The notes below the pieces were generated by a model. It saw only the letters and a program-made list of their open reading frames with translations. It was not told where the DNA came from and did not search any database. DNA of 64,000 bases from PCRC01 sp040384665 (lineage in GTDB: Bacteria; Pseudomonadota; Gammaproteobacteria; Burkholderiales; Burkholderiaceae_C), in NCBI GenBank assembly GCA_040384665.1, contig JAZKIY010000010.1:98003-162002 (forward strand), in the 5' to 3' direction. Of this stretch, positions 44,249 to 53,520 are shown one piece after another. Each line of letters begins with the position of its first letter. Within the stretch, counting starts at the first letter, position 1. The translations under genes were made by a program, and so were the position numbers.

Positions 44249-45264
44249 GTTTTCTTGGCGCGCGGGTGGGCCGCGTCGTAGGCCTTGGCCAAATGCTGGA
44301 AATCGAGCCGGGTGTAGACCTGCGTGGTGGTGATGTTGGCGTGGCCGAGCAGCTCCTGCACCGCGCGCAGGTCGCTGCTGGACTGCAGCACGTGGCTGGC
44401 GAACGAGTGGCGCAGCATGTGCGGGTGCACCGGCGTGGCCAGCCCGGCCTGCAAGCTGCGCTGGCGCAGCCGCTGCCAGATGGCCTGCGCACTGAGCCGG
44501 GTGCCATTGCGGCCGACGAACAAGGCGTTGGCCGCCGCCTGGCGGTCAGGGTCGGCGCGGGTGGTCTGGGCGGCCATGGGCGTGTAGCCCGCTGGCGCCG
44601 TGCCGCGCACCGCCAGCCAGCGTGCCAACGCTTCGGCCGCCTTGCGGCCCACCGGCACGCTGCGGCGCTTGCCGCCTTTGCCCAGCACATGGGCATCGCC
44701 GGACTGCAGGTCGACCCAGCCGCGTGCTTCACCACTGGCCACCACGTCCAGCCCCACCAGTTCGCCCACCCGCAGGCCGCAGCCATAGAGGAGTTCGACG
44801 ATGGCCGCGTCGCGCGCTTCCAGCCAGGGGTCGTTGCTGGCCTGCTGGTGGCTGGCGAGTTGCACCGCGTCTTCCACCCCCAGCGCCTTGGGCAGGGGTT
44901 TGGCGGCTCTGGGGGCGCGCACGTCTTGCACCGGGTTGCTGGCGACCAACCCCTCCCGGCCCAGCCAGGTGTAGAAGCCGCGCCAGCCCGACAGGATGAG
45001 CGCGATGCCACGGGCGCTGCGGCCGGCACCGCGCATCTGCGCGGCCCAACGGCGGATGTGCGCGGTGTGCACCGCGGTCAGCGCCAGACCGGCCTGCTGC
45101 GCGTGGGCGCCGAGCTTGTGCAGGTCCAGCGTGTAGAGGGCCACGGTGCGCTCCGCCAGGCGTTTTTCCACCCGCACATGGTCCAGGTAGCGGGCCACCA
45201 GCGCTAGAGAAGCCGCGTCCAGCAGTGCTGCCGGCATGGCGTCTGGCGTGGCGGGTGGGGCCAT
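44245..45264 (-). CDS. xerC: Tyrosine recombinase XerC
   Basis: XerC acts with XerD and FtsK to resolve chromosome dimers at dif. The protein has 339 aa. A SAM-like N-terminal core-binding domain (YLDHVRVEKRLAERTVALYTLDL) precedes the catalytic domain, with Arg in CGLRVGELVGL, HMLRHSFASHVLQ, the second HxxR-like LLGHANITTTQ and the nucleophile Tyr in VYTRLDFQHL. Slightly long because of an insertion (APAGYTPMAAQTTRADPDRQ) near residue 240. The start at 45264 is chosen so that the gene begins 4 bases after the DUF484 stop. Confidence 0.94.
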
Positions 45265-45268
45265 CGGT

Positions 45269-45943
45269 TCAGCCGCGCAGGCGCGACAGCGCTGCCCCGG
45301 CCAGCTCGCCAATGCGCTCCAGAAAATCGGTGCCCATGGCGTTGTGGAAACGCTCCGGGTCGGGCGAGGCCAGCACCAACAGGCCAAAGGCGTTCGGGTC
45401 GGCGCCAGCGCGCAAGGCGATCAGCGCCACCGAGGCGGCCACGCTGGGGTCTTCCAGCCAGTTGGCGGCCTCGAAGCTGACGTTCACGCCGCAGTAGGGC
45501 AGGGTCAGCGACGCGGCAAACACCCGCACGTCGCCGCTCGCGCCCTGGGCAAAGGGCTGGTGGGCATGCGCCTCGGCCACGCCCCAGACCTTGATGGCGA
45601 CCTGTGGCACCAGAAACTGCGTCTGGATTTCGGTGGCAATGCTGCGTGGCAGGTCTTCCGGCCGGCGCACCAGGAAAATGTTGCGCGCCCAACGCTGCAG
45701 CTTGTCGGCGATGGCCACGTTGTCGTGCCCGTAGCGGATCATGTCCACCGTTTTCAGCTCCAGCGCCTTGATCTTGTCGCGCAGCATGTCGGCCTGCCGC
45801 TCCTGCAGGCTGACCGAGCGGCCGTTGTAGGGGCTGGTCAGTTGCACGGTGGCCAGCAGCTCGGCGTGGCGCTCGAAAAAGTCGGGCGTGTTGACCAGGT
45901 AGTTGGCGATGTCGTCTTCGGTGATCGGGTGGTTGGTGTCCAT
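45269..45943 (-). CDS. DUF484 family protein
   Basis: A 224-aa protein with a GAF-like fold, conserved between dapF and xerC in many proteobacteria (E. coli yigA). It starts MDTNHPITEDDIANYLVNTPDFFERH. The N-terminal helix and a coiled coil with SLQERQADMLRDKIKALE are followed by a GAF-like part ending in SPDPERFHNAMGTDFLERIGELA. Its role is unknown; a link to XerC-dependent processes is suggested only by gene order. The start is ten codons inside the longest frame. Confidence 0.85.
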   Translation of the reverse strand: MDTNHPITEDDIANYLVNTPDFFERHAELLATVQLTSPYNGRSVSLQERQADMLRDKIKALELKTVDMIRYGHDNVAIADKLQRWARNIFLVRRPEDLPRSIATEIQTQFLVPQVAIKVWGVAEAHAHQPFAQGASGDVRVFAASLTLPYCGVNVSFEAANWLEDPSVAASVALIALRAGADPNAFGLLVLASPDPERFHNAMGTDFLERIGELAGAALSRLRG

Positions 45944-45989
45944 GCGGCGCTCTGCGGTTCGGTGTTCGGGCAATGGGGGGATTGTGGCG

Positions 45990-46856
45990 TCAGGGGAGTG
46001 TGATGTCGCCGTGGAACACGGTGGTGGCGGGGCCGGTCATCGTCACCGGCGACCGACCACCGGCCCAGCGAATGGTCAGCGGGCCACCCCGGGTGGCCAC
46101 GTCCACCGTGGCGTCCAGCAGGCCGAGGCGGATGCCCGCCACCACCGCCGCACACGCACCGGTGCCGCAGGCCAGCGTCTCGCCCGCACCGCGCTCGTAC
46201 ACCCGCAGCCGGATCTGCGAGCGGCTGACCACCTGCATGAAGCCGGCGTTCACCCGCCGGGGAAAACGCACATGGCTTTCGATCAGCGGCCCCTGGGTGG
46301 CCACCGGCGCGGTGTCCACATCGGCCACCAGCTGCACCGCGTGCGGGTTGCCCATGGACACCACCGCTATCGAAACAGGAGCTATATCGCCAGACTCCAC
46401 TAGGGTCAGCGGCCACATTTGCCATAAATTGGCAGCTTCAGGCACCAAACCGGCGGCATCGAACGGGATTTGGGGCAGATCGAACACCGGCGCGCCCATG
46501 TCCACCGTCACCCGGCCGTCGGCGTCCATGTGCAGTTCGATCACGCCCGATCGGGTCTGCACCCGCACCGTGTCCTGGGTGGTCAGGCCGCGTTCGCGCA
46601 CAAAGCGCACAAAACAGCGCGCGCCGTTGCCACACTGCTCCACCTCGCCGCCATCGGCGTTGTGGATCAGGTACTCAAAGTCAATGCCAGGGGCGGGCGA
46701 CGGCCGCACTGTCAATATCTGGTCCGCGCCGACGCCAAAGTGCCGGTCCGCCAGAAAACGGTACTGCGCCGCTGTCAGGCCCAGGCGGCCTTGGGTTTCG
46801 TCCAGCACCACGAAGTCGTTGCCCGCGCCCTGCATTTTGGTGAATTGGATCCGCAT
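45990..46856 (-). CDS. dapF: Diaminopimelate epimerase DapF
   Basis: DapF interconverts LL- and meso-diaminopimelate, giving the meso-DAP used by MurE and Mpl and for lysine. The protein has 288 aa. It begins MRIQFTKMQGAGNDFVVLDE. The two catalytic Cys are in EQCGNGARCF and GETLACGTGACAAV. Residues about 140-163 (LWQMWPLTLVESGDIAPVS) are partly encoded by a dispersed repeat. The start at 46856 leaves a 49-base divergent gap with the next gene, and it heads the conserved dapF-DUF484-xerC order. Confidence 0.96.
   Translation of the reverse strand: MRIQFTKMQGAGNDFVVLDETQGRLGLTAAQYRFLADRHFGVGADQILTVRPSPAPGIDFEYLIHNADGGEVEQCGNGARCFVRFVRERGLTTQDTVRVQTRSGVIELHMDADGRVTVDMGAPVFDLPQIPFDAAGLVPEAANLWQMWPLTLVESGDIAPVSIAVVSMGNPHAVQLVADVDTAPVATQGPLIESHVRFPRRVNAGFMQVVSRSQIRLRVYERGAGETLACGTGACAAVVAGIRLGLLDATVDVATRGGPLTIRWAGGRSPVTMTGPATTVFHGDITLP
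46367..46432. repeat. Dispersed short repeat inside dapF
   Basis: The plus strand reads CTATCGAAACAGGAGCTAT, then GACTCCACTAGGGTCAGCGGCCA, then CATAAATTGG. AAACAGGAGC matches the murD copy, and CCACTAGGG is the complement of the CCCTAGTGG core in rlmI. It codes for about 22 residues between the two catalytic Cys of DapF, and the frame is kept. Confidence 0.5.
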
Positions 46857-46905
46857 GGCCGAATTATCCGCTGTACGCTGGCGGCACAGCACCCGAAAGG
46901 CCACC

Positions 46906-47457
46906 ATGCGCATCCCCGACTGGACCCCTGCCGCCCACCCCCAGCCCGCCGAGCTGGTCAACGCCATCCTCGCGCGGCGCGGCGGCCAACTCATCAACCT
47001 CGACAAGGCGCTGCTCTGGAGCGAGCCGGTGGCACGCGGCTGGAACGTCTACATGAAGGCGGTGCGCAGCGAGCTGTCTGCCAGCCCCAAACTGCGCGAG
47101 TTCGGCATCTGCACCGTGGCGCTGCTGACCGGCGCCGACTACGAATACCACCACCACGCGCCCGACTTCCTCACCGCCGGTGGCACGCCACCCGAGCTGG
47201 ACGCGCTGCAGGCCTTTGTGCAGGCGGGAGCGGGCACTGACTTCGCCGATGCCCGCCTGGGCAGCGACGAAAGCCTGGTGATGCACTACGCCGCACAAAT
47301 GACGCGCAATGTGCAGGTCAGCGACGCGCTGTTTGCACAGCTGAAGCAGCGCTTCAGCACCCCCGAACTGGTGGAAATCACCACCGCCATTGCCGCCTAC
47401 AACATGGTCGCGCGCATTCTGGTGGCGCTCGACATCCGACCCGAAAACGCCCCCTGA
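46906..47457 (+). CDS. Carboxymuconolactone decarboxylase-like (AhpD fold) protein
   Basis: A 183-aa helical protein of the CMD/AhpD superfamily, with the segment LREFGICTVALLTGADYEYHHH. Many members use a CxxC-x3-H pair; here only one Cys (GICTVALL) is present and the H of EYHHH remains, which argues against an AhpD peroxidase-type function and fits the gamma-CMD group. The ATG at 46906 starts 49 bases from the divergent dapF. Substrate unknown; no aromatic-degradation genes are nearby. Confidence 0.8.
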   Translation: MRIPDWTPAAHPQPAELVNAILARRGGQLINLDKALLWSEPVARGWNVYMKAVRSELSASPKLREFGICTVALLTGADYEYHHHAPDFLTAGGTPPELDALQAFVQAGAGTDFADARLGSDESLVMHYAAQMTRNVQVSDALFAQLKQRFSTPELVEITTAIAAYNMVARILVALDIRPENAP

Positions 47458-47513
47458 CACCGCCGAGCCCCCACGTGCCCGGCGTGACACCCGGCCGGTG
47501 ATTTCCCGGCAAA

Positions 47514-49196
47514 ATGACCGCCATGGTCCGCCCCACCCAACTTCTCTACCCCCACCGCGAACCCGTTCGCACCCGCCCTGCCGCCACCGTGCTGCTGCTG
47601 CGCGACACGCCCGGCGGCTTTGAGGTGCTGATGACGCGCCGCTCGATGACGGCCAGCTTCGCACCCGGCGCCTACGTCTTTCCCGGTGGGGTGGTGGACG
47701 CCGCTGACGCCACCTCGCACGCGCAGGCCCGCCGCCGCCCCGGCCAGAGCGACCTGCATTTGACGCAGGCGATTGCCGCCATCCGCGAGAGCTTTGAAGA
47801 GCTGGGCATCCTGCTCGCCCGCCATGCCGACGGCCGCATGGCCGACGACAGCGACATCGCCGCGCTGGACCGCAAAGCCCCGTTCGTGGCCCAGTGCGCC
47901 GCACGTGGCCTGACATTGCCGGCCGACGAGGTGTTTGTGCTGGCCCACTGGACCACCGACCGCGACCTGCCGCGCCGCTTCGAGGTGCCGTTTCTGGTGG
48001 CCCGCATGCCCGCCGGCCAAAGCCCGGTGGCCGACGAGGCCGAGCAGTTCGAACCGGTCTGGGTCAGCCCCGCCAACGCGCTGGCCAAACACCATGCCGG
48101 CCGCTTCGAGATGATCTTCCCCACCATCCGCACGCTGGAGCGGCTGCAAGCCTTCCCCGACGTGGACGCGGTGCTGCAGGCCTGCGCCGCCACAGAACAA
48201 CCGCTGTGGACCTCCAGCCCCCGCGCCGGTTTTTTGAACGGCGAAGAGTCGCGCCACATGGAACACGAGCCACCCTTCGGCGAACTGCTGATGGTCTGTC
48301 CCGACGGGCAACTCACGCATGTGCTGGACTGGCAACACGCGCGCCCCGTGCCGCTGCTGAAGAACCTGCAGCGCCTGACCGCGCCCAACGCCGGCATGAT
48401 GACCGGCCCCGGCACCAACAGCTACCTGGTGGGCGACCCCGACACCGGCTACATTGCCATCGACCCCGGCCCGAACGACCCCGATCACCTGCAGCGCCTG
48501 TGGCAAGCCGCCGTCAACCGCGCCGGCGAGCCAGGGCAGATCCACGCCATCGTCTGCACCCACTCCCACCCCGACCATTCCCCCGGCGCCAAGCCATTGC
48601 AGGCGCTGTGCGGCGCCACCCAGCCGCCGGTGCTGGGCCTGCCCTCGGCCCCCACCGCACGCCCGGCCAGCCACTTTGTGCCCGACCGCCCGCTGGACGA
48701 CGACGAGGAACTGGTGCTGACTGGCCGCGAGTTGGACGGCACGCTCGTCACCCACACGCTGCGCGTCATCCACACCCCCGGCCACGCGGCCAACCACCTG
48801 TGCCTGGTGCTGGAAGAAGACGGCCTGTTGTTCAGTGGCGACCACATCCTGAACGGCAGCACCACGGTGATCGACCCGCCCGACGGCGACATGACGGCCT
48901 ACATCGACGCGCTGGACGCATTGAGCGCCGCCTGCACCGAACACGAGATTGCCTTCATCGCACCCGCCCACGGTTACGTGATCGGCAACGCGCCGCAAGC
49001 CATTGCCCATTTGAAAGCGCACCGCCTGAAACGCGAAGCCAAGGTGGTCGCCGCGATGAAAGCCAAACCCGGCGCAAGCGACGCCGAGCTGGTGCCACTG
49101 GCCTACGACGACACACCCAAAGCGCTGTGGCCGCTGGCGCAACGCTCGCTGCTGGCGCACCGGCAGCGCATCGAGGCGCTGGGGCTGGCGGTTTGA
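47514..49196 (+). CDS. Nudix hydrolase / metallo-beta-lactamase fold fusion protein
   Basis: A 560-aa two-domain protein. Residues about 20-260 form a Nudix-like domain with a diverged Nudix box (GGVVDAADATSH and IRESFEELGILLA in place of the compact GX5EX7REUXEEXGU). Residues about 290-500 form a metallo-beta-lactamase domain with the metal motif THSHPDHSPGA, HTPGHAANHLC and FSGDHILNGST. The C-terminal winged part matches the LACTB2-like group of hydrolases. The substrate is unknown; Nudix plus MBL proteins are usually thought to act on CoA or nucleotide thioester metabolites. An ATG at 47523 is an equally good start. The stop overlaps the T-run of the opposing rnpB terminator. Confidence 0.85.
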   Translation: MTAMVRPTQLLYPHREPVRTRPAATVLLLRDTPGGFEVLMTRRSMTASFAPGAYVFPGGVVDAADATSHAQARRRPGQSDLHLTQAIAAIRESFEELGILLARHADGRMADDSDIAALDRKAPFVAQCAARGLTLPADEVFVLAHWTTDRDLPRRFEVPFLVARMPAGQSPVADEAEQFEPVWVSPANALAKHHAGRFEMIFPTIRTLERLQAFPDVDAVLQACAATEQPLWTSSPRAGFLNGEESRHMEHEPPFGELLMVCPDGQLTHVLDWQHARPVPLLKNLQRLTAPNAGMMTGPGTNSYLVGDPDTGYIAIDPGPNDPDHLQRLWQAAVNRAGEPGQIHAIVCTHSHPDHSPGAKPLQALCGATQPPVLGLPSAPTARPASHFVPDRPLDDDEELVLTGRELDGTLVTHTLRVIHTPGHAANHLCLVLEEDGLLFSGDHILNGSTTVIDPPDGDMTAYIDALDALSAACTEHEIAFIAPAHGYVIGNAPQAIAHLKAHRLKREAKVVAAMKAKPGASDAELVPLAYDDTPKALWPLAQRSLLAHRQRIEALGLAV

Positions 49197-49202
49197 AAAA
49201 AG

Positions 49203-49555
49203 TGTGAAGCGGGCCGATACGCCGGATTCTGTGCGTCGGGGTTGCCCCCCACGTGACCGTCATTAATCTGGGCTGTTGGTCACCCAACAGCTCGGTGCTA
49301 CCTACCCGCCAACTCGCCCTGCGGAGCCACAGGTCAGAACGTCGCGGCGAACCGCGCCGCTCCAGGCTGGCCTACTTGGTATTGCTGCGCGCAGAGATTG
49401 CCCGTTTCACCCGAACTGAATCGGCTCGTCTCTGTTGCTCTGATCCTCACCTCACGGTGGACAGCCGTTAGCTGCTGCGCTGCCCTGTGCAGTCCGGACG
49501 TTCCTCCAGTGCCTCCTTTCGGAGATTGCACCAGCGACGGCCTGGCCCGCTTCAC
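49203..49555 (-). ncRNA. rnpB: RNase P RNA (class A)
   Basis: This is the catalytic RNA that matures tRNA 5' ends. The ends pair as helix P1: GAAGCGGGCC (49553-49544 on the minus strand) with GGCCCGCTTC (49215-49206), and both strands of that stem are exact complements. The conserved 3' element ACAGAATCC lies near 49232 and the 5' conserved region with GGAGGAACGTCCGGAC near 49503-49490. A six-T run directly after P1 (49201-49196) acts as the terminator, and a GATAAT box precedes the 5' end (49567-49562). The length of about 350 nt is normal for this group. Confidence 0.93.
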
Positions 49556-49667
49556 AGCCTGATTATCGGGGAAAGACCGGCTGACCTGCGCAGCGGCCAG
49601 CCGCTCTGTCCCCGCGGTCTGCGCCACTCCTGAGACAATTGTCCGTTCCAGAACCCAAGGAGCCCCC

Positions 49668-50585
49668 ATGCGCGCTGACAACATCCTCCAGACCATCGGC
49701 AACACGCCCCACATCCGCATGCAGCGGCTGTTCGGCCAGACGCACCAGGTCTGGATCAAGTCCGAGCGCGCCAACCCCGGTGGCTCCATCAAGGACCGCA
49801 TCGCGCTGGCGATGGTGGAAGACGCCGAGGCCAGCGGCGCACTGAAACCCGGCGGCACCATCATCGAACCCACCTCCGGCAACACCGGTGTGGGCCTGGC
49901 CATGGTGGCGGCCGTCAAGGGCTACAAGCTGGTGCTGGTCATGCCCGACAGCATGTCCATCGAACGCCGCAGGCTGATGCTGGCCTACGGCGCCACGTTT
50001 GATTTGACGCCCCGCGCCTTGGGCATGAAGGGCTGCATCGCCCGCGCCCTGGAACTGCAGGCTCAGACGCCTGGCGCCTGGATTCCGCAGCAGTTTGAAA
50101 ACCCGTCCAACGTGGCGGTGCACGCCCGCACCACTGCCGCGGAAATTTTGGCCGACTTCCCGAATGGCATTGACGTGCTGATCACCGGCGTCGGCTCCGG
50201 CGGCCATATCACCGGCTGTGCCCAGGTGCTGAAGGCCAAGTGGCCGCAACTCAAGGTGTACGCGGTGGAGCCGGTGGCCTCGCCGGTGATTTCTGGCGGC
50301 GCGCCCTCGCCCCACCCCATCCAGGGCATTGGCGCCGGCTTCATCCCCAAAAACCTCGATGTGAGCCTGCTCGACGGCGTGATCCAGGTCGACGCCGAAC
50401 CCGCCCGCGAGATGGCGCGCCGCGCCGCCGCCGAAGAGGGCATGCTGGTCGGCATTTCGTCCGGCGCCACGCTGCAGGCCATCGCGCAAAAGCTGCCCGA
50501 CATCGCGCCAGGCGCCACCGTGCTGGGCTTCAACTACGACACCGGCGAGCGCTACTTCTCCGTTGAGGGCTTCCTGCCCGCCTGA
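49668..50585 (+). CDS. cysK: Cysteine synthase (O-acetylserine sulfhydrylase)
   Basis: This PLP enzyme joins sulfide and O-acetyl-L-serine to form cysteine. The protein has 305 aa. The PLP Lys lies in PGGSIKDRIALA, followed by the substrate loop EPTSGNTGVGLAM and the PLP phosphate motif GVGSGGHITG. The gap and loop motifs (ERRRLMLAYGA) favour CysK over CysM, but the paralogues are hard to separate by eye. AAGGAG precedes the ATG. It is 82 bases from rnpB on the opposite strand and is followed by a COG2509 gene. Confidence 0.93.
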   Translation: MRADNILQTIGNTPHIRMQRLFGQTHQVWIKSERANPGGSIKDRIALAMVEDAEASGALKPGGTIIEPTSGNTGVGLAMVAAVKGYKLVLVMPDSMSIERRRLMLAYGATFDLTPRALGMKGCIARALELQAQTPGAWIPQQFENPSNVAVHARTTAAEILADFPNGIDVLITGVGSGGHITGCAQVLKAKWPQLKVYAVEPVASPVISGGAPSPHPIQGIGAGFIPKNLDVSLLDGVIQVDAEPAREMARRAAAEEGMLVGISSGATLQAIAQKLPDIAPGATVLGFNYDTGERYFSVEGFLPA

Positions 50586-50636
50586 CCTGTTTCCGTTTTC
50601 TCCAATGGCCTGCCCGATCACCACGGGCCCTTCACC

Positions 50637-52463
50637 ATGATCCGACTCTCCGAACTCAAGCTCCCGCTGTCCGCCCTGCCGGTGGACGCCCGCCGCGCGT
50701 CCGACGCGCCCACCGAGACCGACGCCGACCGCACGCCACCACCGCATCCCGAAGCCGCGCTGCGCCAGCTGGCAGCCCAGGCGCTGGCGCTGCCCGAGGC
50801 GCAGATCGCCACGCTGCAGGTGGTCAAACGCAGCTTTGACGCCCGCAAGGCCGAGCTGCTGGCGGTCTACATCGTTGACGTGGCGCTGGCCGATGCCGCG
50901 CAAGAGCCCGCGCTGCTGGCCCAATTTGCCAACCACCCCCACATCCAGCCCGCGCCCGACATGGCCTGGCGCCCACCAGTGCAAGCGCCGGCCAACTTGG
51001 CCCTGCGCCCGGTGGTGGTGGGCTTTGGCCCCTGTGGCATTTTTGCCGCGCTGACGCTGGCACAAATGGGCTTCAAGCCCATCGTGCTGGAGCGTGGCCA
51101 GCCGGTGCGCCAGCGCACCAAAGACACCTGGGGCCTGTGGCGCAAGAAGACGCTGAACCCGGAGAGCAATGTGCAGTTTGGCGAAGGCGGCGCCGGCACC
51201 TTTTCCGACGGAAAGCTCTACAGCCAGATCAAGGACCCACGCTTCCTGGGCCGCAAGGTGATGCAGGAGTTTGTGTTGGCCGGTGCACCGGAAGAAATTT
51301 TGTACATGGCGCACCCGCACATCGGCACATTCAAGTTGGTGAAAGTGGTGGAGCAGCTGCGCGCACAAATCATCGCGCTGGGCGGCGAGGTGCGCTTCGG
51401 CCAGCGCGTGACCGATGTGCTGCTGGACGCCAGCCCCGAAGGCCAACGCCTGCGCGGCCTGACGGTGCTGGACCAGGCCAGTGGCACCACCACCGAGCTG
51501 GCCGCCAACCAGGTCGTGCTGGCGCTGGGCCACAGCGCGCGCGACACCTTTGCCATGCTGCACGAGCGCGGCGTGTTCGTGGAGGCCAAGCCGTTCTCGG
51601 TGGGTTTTCGCATCGAACACCCACAGGGCGTGATCGACCGTGCCCGTTGGGGCCGGCACGCCGGCCACCCGCTGCTGGGTGCGGCCGACTACAAGCTGGT
51701 GCACCACGCCAAAAACGGCCGCGCGGTGTACAGCTTTTGCATGTGCCCCGGCGGCACGGTGGTGGCCGCCACCTCGGAGCAGGGCCGGGTGGTGACCAAC
51801 GGCATGAGCCAGTACTCGCGCAACGAACGCAATGCCAACGCCGGCATGGTGGTCAACATCGACCCACCCGACTTTCTGCGCGGCCCCGAACACGCGCTGG
51901 CCGATTGGCAGGCCGCTTTTGGCGAGGAGGCCGGTGCCCGCTACGCCACCGAAGCGGCGGCCATGGCCCGAAAAATGCCTCCGGCATTTCACCCGCTGTC
52001 GGGCGTGGTGTTGCAACGCCGCCTGGAAGCCAACGCCTACACACTGGGCGGCAGCAGCTACGAGGCCCCCGGCCAGCTGGTGGGCGACTTCATCGCCGGC
52101 CAGCCGTCCACCGCCTTTGGCAACGTGCAGCCCTCCTACAAGCCCGGCGTGAGACTGGGCGACCTGGCCCCCGCCCTGCCCGCCTACGCCATTGAGGCGA
52201 TGCGCGAAGCGCTGCCGGTGTTTGGCCGCAAGATCAAGGGCTACGACATGCCGGACGCGGTGCTCACCGGCGTGGAGACCCGCACCTCGGCACCGCTGCG
52301 CATCACCCGTGGCGCCAACCTGCAAAGCCTGAACCTGCCCGGCCTCTACCCAGCCGGCGAAGGCGCGGGTTATGCCGGGGGCATTTTGTCGGCGGGGGTG
52401 GACGGCATCAAGGTGGCGGAGGCGCTGGCGCTCCAGGTCTGTGGCGACCACAGTGTTCCCTGA
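50637..52463 (+). CDS. FAD-dependent oxidoreductase, COG2509 family
   Basis: A 608-aa flavoprotein of unknown reaction. The N-terminal 110 residues are an extra domain typical of the family (KLPLSALPVDA through SFDARKAELLAVYIVDVAL). The dinucleotide-binding motif VVGFGPCGIFAALTLAQMGF has GxGxxG-like text near residue 127. Later family motifs are SNVQFGEGGAGTFSDGKLYSQI and GIKVAEALALQ. The C-terminal segment GLYPAGEGAGYAGGILSAG resembles the closing FAD motif. It follows cysK by 51 bases, perhaps in one transcript; no substrate can be inferred. Confidence 0.87.
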   Translation: MIRLSELKLPLSALPVDARRASDAPTETDADRTPPPHPEAALRQLAAQALALPEAQIATLQVVKRSFDARKAELLAVYIVDVALADAAQEPALLAQFANHPHIQPAPDMAWRPPVQAPANLALRPVVVGFGPCGIFAALTLAQMGFKPIVLERGQPVRQRTKDTWGLWRKKTLNPESNVQFGEGGAGTFSDGKLYSQIKDPRFLGRKVMQEFVLAGAPEEILYMAHPHIGTFKLVKVVEQLRAQIIALGGEVRFGQRVTDVLLDASPEGQRLRGLTVLDQASGTTTELAANQVVLALGHSARDTFAMLHERGVFVEAKPFSVGFRIEHPQGVIDRARWGRHAGHPLLGAADYKLVHHAKNGRAVYSFCMCPGGTVVAATSEQGRVVTNGMSQYSRNERNANAGMVVNIDPPDFLRGPEHALADWQAAFGEEAGARYATEAAAMARKMPPAFHPLSGVVLQRRLEANAYTLGGSSYEAPGQLVGDFIAGQPSTAFGNVQPSYKPGVRLGDLAPALPAYAIEAMREALPVFGRKIKGYDMPDAVLTGVETRTSAPLRITRGANLQSLNLPGLYPAGEGAGYAGGILSAGVDGIKVAEALALQVCGDHSVP

Positions 52464-52518
52464 CCAACGATTCGCCGAACCAAGGCCATCAAGAGCCCGA
52501 ATGGGTGTGGGCCACACC

Positions 52519-53520
52519 TCATTTGATCTGGATGACCACCTTTCCCTTGGCACGACCTGATTCGACGTAAGCCAGCGCCTCATTGGTCTCCTCAAACGGA
52601 AAGACGCGATCCACCACCGCGCGAATGGCCCCCGCCTCGATGAGTTGGGTGATCTCGCGCAGTTGGCTCCCGTTGGCCTTCATGAACAGGAATGAGTAGG
52701 CAATGCCCAGGCCTCTCGCCTTGCGTCTGACCCCCGAACTCAGCAGCCGAATGACCAGTTTCACGAACCCGGGCACTGCGATGTGCTTGGCAAATTCGGG
52801 ATCGGGTGGCCCAGAGATGGAAATGAGCTTGCCGCCGCCTTTGAGTACCCGAAGAGACTTGTCGAGCGTCTTGCCATCCTGGCTGTTCAGAACCACGTCG
52901 CAGTCGCGCAAAACGTCTCCGAAGTCCTGCGTCTTGTAGTCGACGACCAAGTCTGCGCCCAGGCGCTTCACAAGTGCCACGTTCGTTGTGCCGGCCGTCG
53001 TGGCGACGGTGGCGCCCAGGTGCTTGGCCAATTGAATCGCGAAGGTTCCAACGCCGCCGGAGCCGGCCTGAATGAAAACCTGTTGCCCTTTCTTCAGTTG
53101 CGCCTTTTCAACCAGTGCCTGCCAAGCCGTCAGTCCCACCAGGGGGATGGACGCGGCTTCCACCATCGTGAGATTTTTGGGTTTGTGCGCCAGCGAAGTC
53201 TCCTTGGCCGGCACGAATTCAGCGAACGTGCCGATTCGAAAGTCATCGACGCGCGCATACACCTCATCGCCCACTTTGAAGTCCCGGACCCGCGATCCCG
53301 TCTTGGCCACGACGCCCGCGACGTCGTGCCCCAATATGGTGGGCAATCGATAGGGCAGGATCAGTTTGAACTCGCCACCCCTGATTTTGGCGTCCAGCAG
53401 GTTCACACCAGCGGCATGGACTTCGACCAGGACCTCGTCATCTCGCAATTCCGGCGACGGCATTTCTGCCAACCGCAATGCGTGCTTCTTTCCATACCGC
53501 TCCAACAGAAACGCTTTCAT
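52519..53520 (-). CDS. NADP-dependent zinc-free alcohol dehydrogenase / quinone oxidoreductase
   Basis: A 333-aa medium-chain reductase. The N-terminal GroES-like domain contains LGHDVAGVVAKTGSRV, followed by the nucleotide-binding motif IQAGSGGVGTFAIQLAKHLG near residue 150. The zinc-ligand Cys cluster of classical alcohol dehydrogenases is absent, which fits the quinone oxidoreductase/enoyl reductase subgroup. The gene is the second of an operon, overlapping the SDR gene by four bases. The region has visibly lower GC and different codon choice than the flanks, and may have been acquired with the SDR and TetR genes. Confidence 0.88.
   Translation of the reverse strand: MKAFLLERYGKKHALRLAEMPSPELRDDEVLVEVHAAGVNLLDAKIRGGEFKLILPYRLPTILGHDVAGVVAKTGSRVRDFKVGDEVYARVDDFRIGTFAEFVPAKETSLAHKPKNLTMVEAASIPLVGLTAWQALVEKAQLKKGQQVFIQAGSGGVGTFAIQLAKHLGATVATTAGTTNVALVKRLGADLVVDYKTQDFGDVLRDCDVVLNSQDGKTLDKSLRVLKGGGKLISISGPPDPEFAKHIAVPGFVKLVIRLLSSGVRRKARGLGIAYSFLFMKANGSQLREITQLIEAGAIRAVVDRVFPFEETNEALAYVESGRAKGKVVIQIK

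Noticed and set aside
49563..52595. Very long open frame (1010 codons) on the minus strand
   Set aside because: It lies opposite cysK and the COG2509 gene and has a low-complexity His/Gln/Gly/Arg-rich translation typical of GC-rich antisense frames; no domain is recognised.
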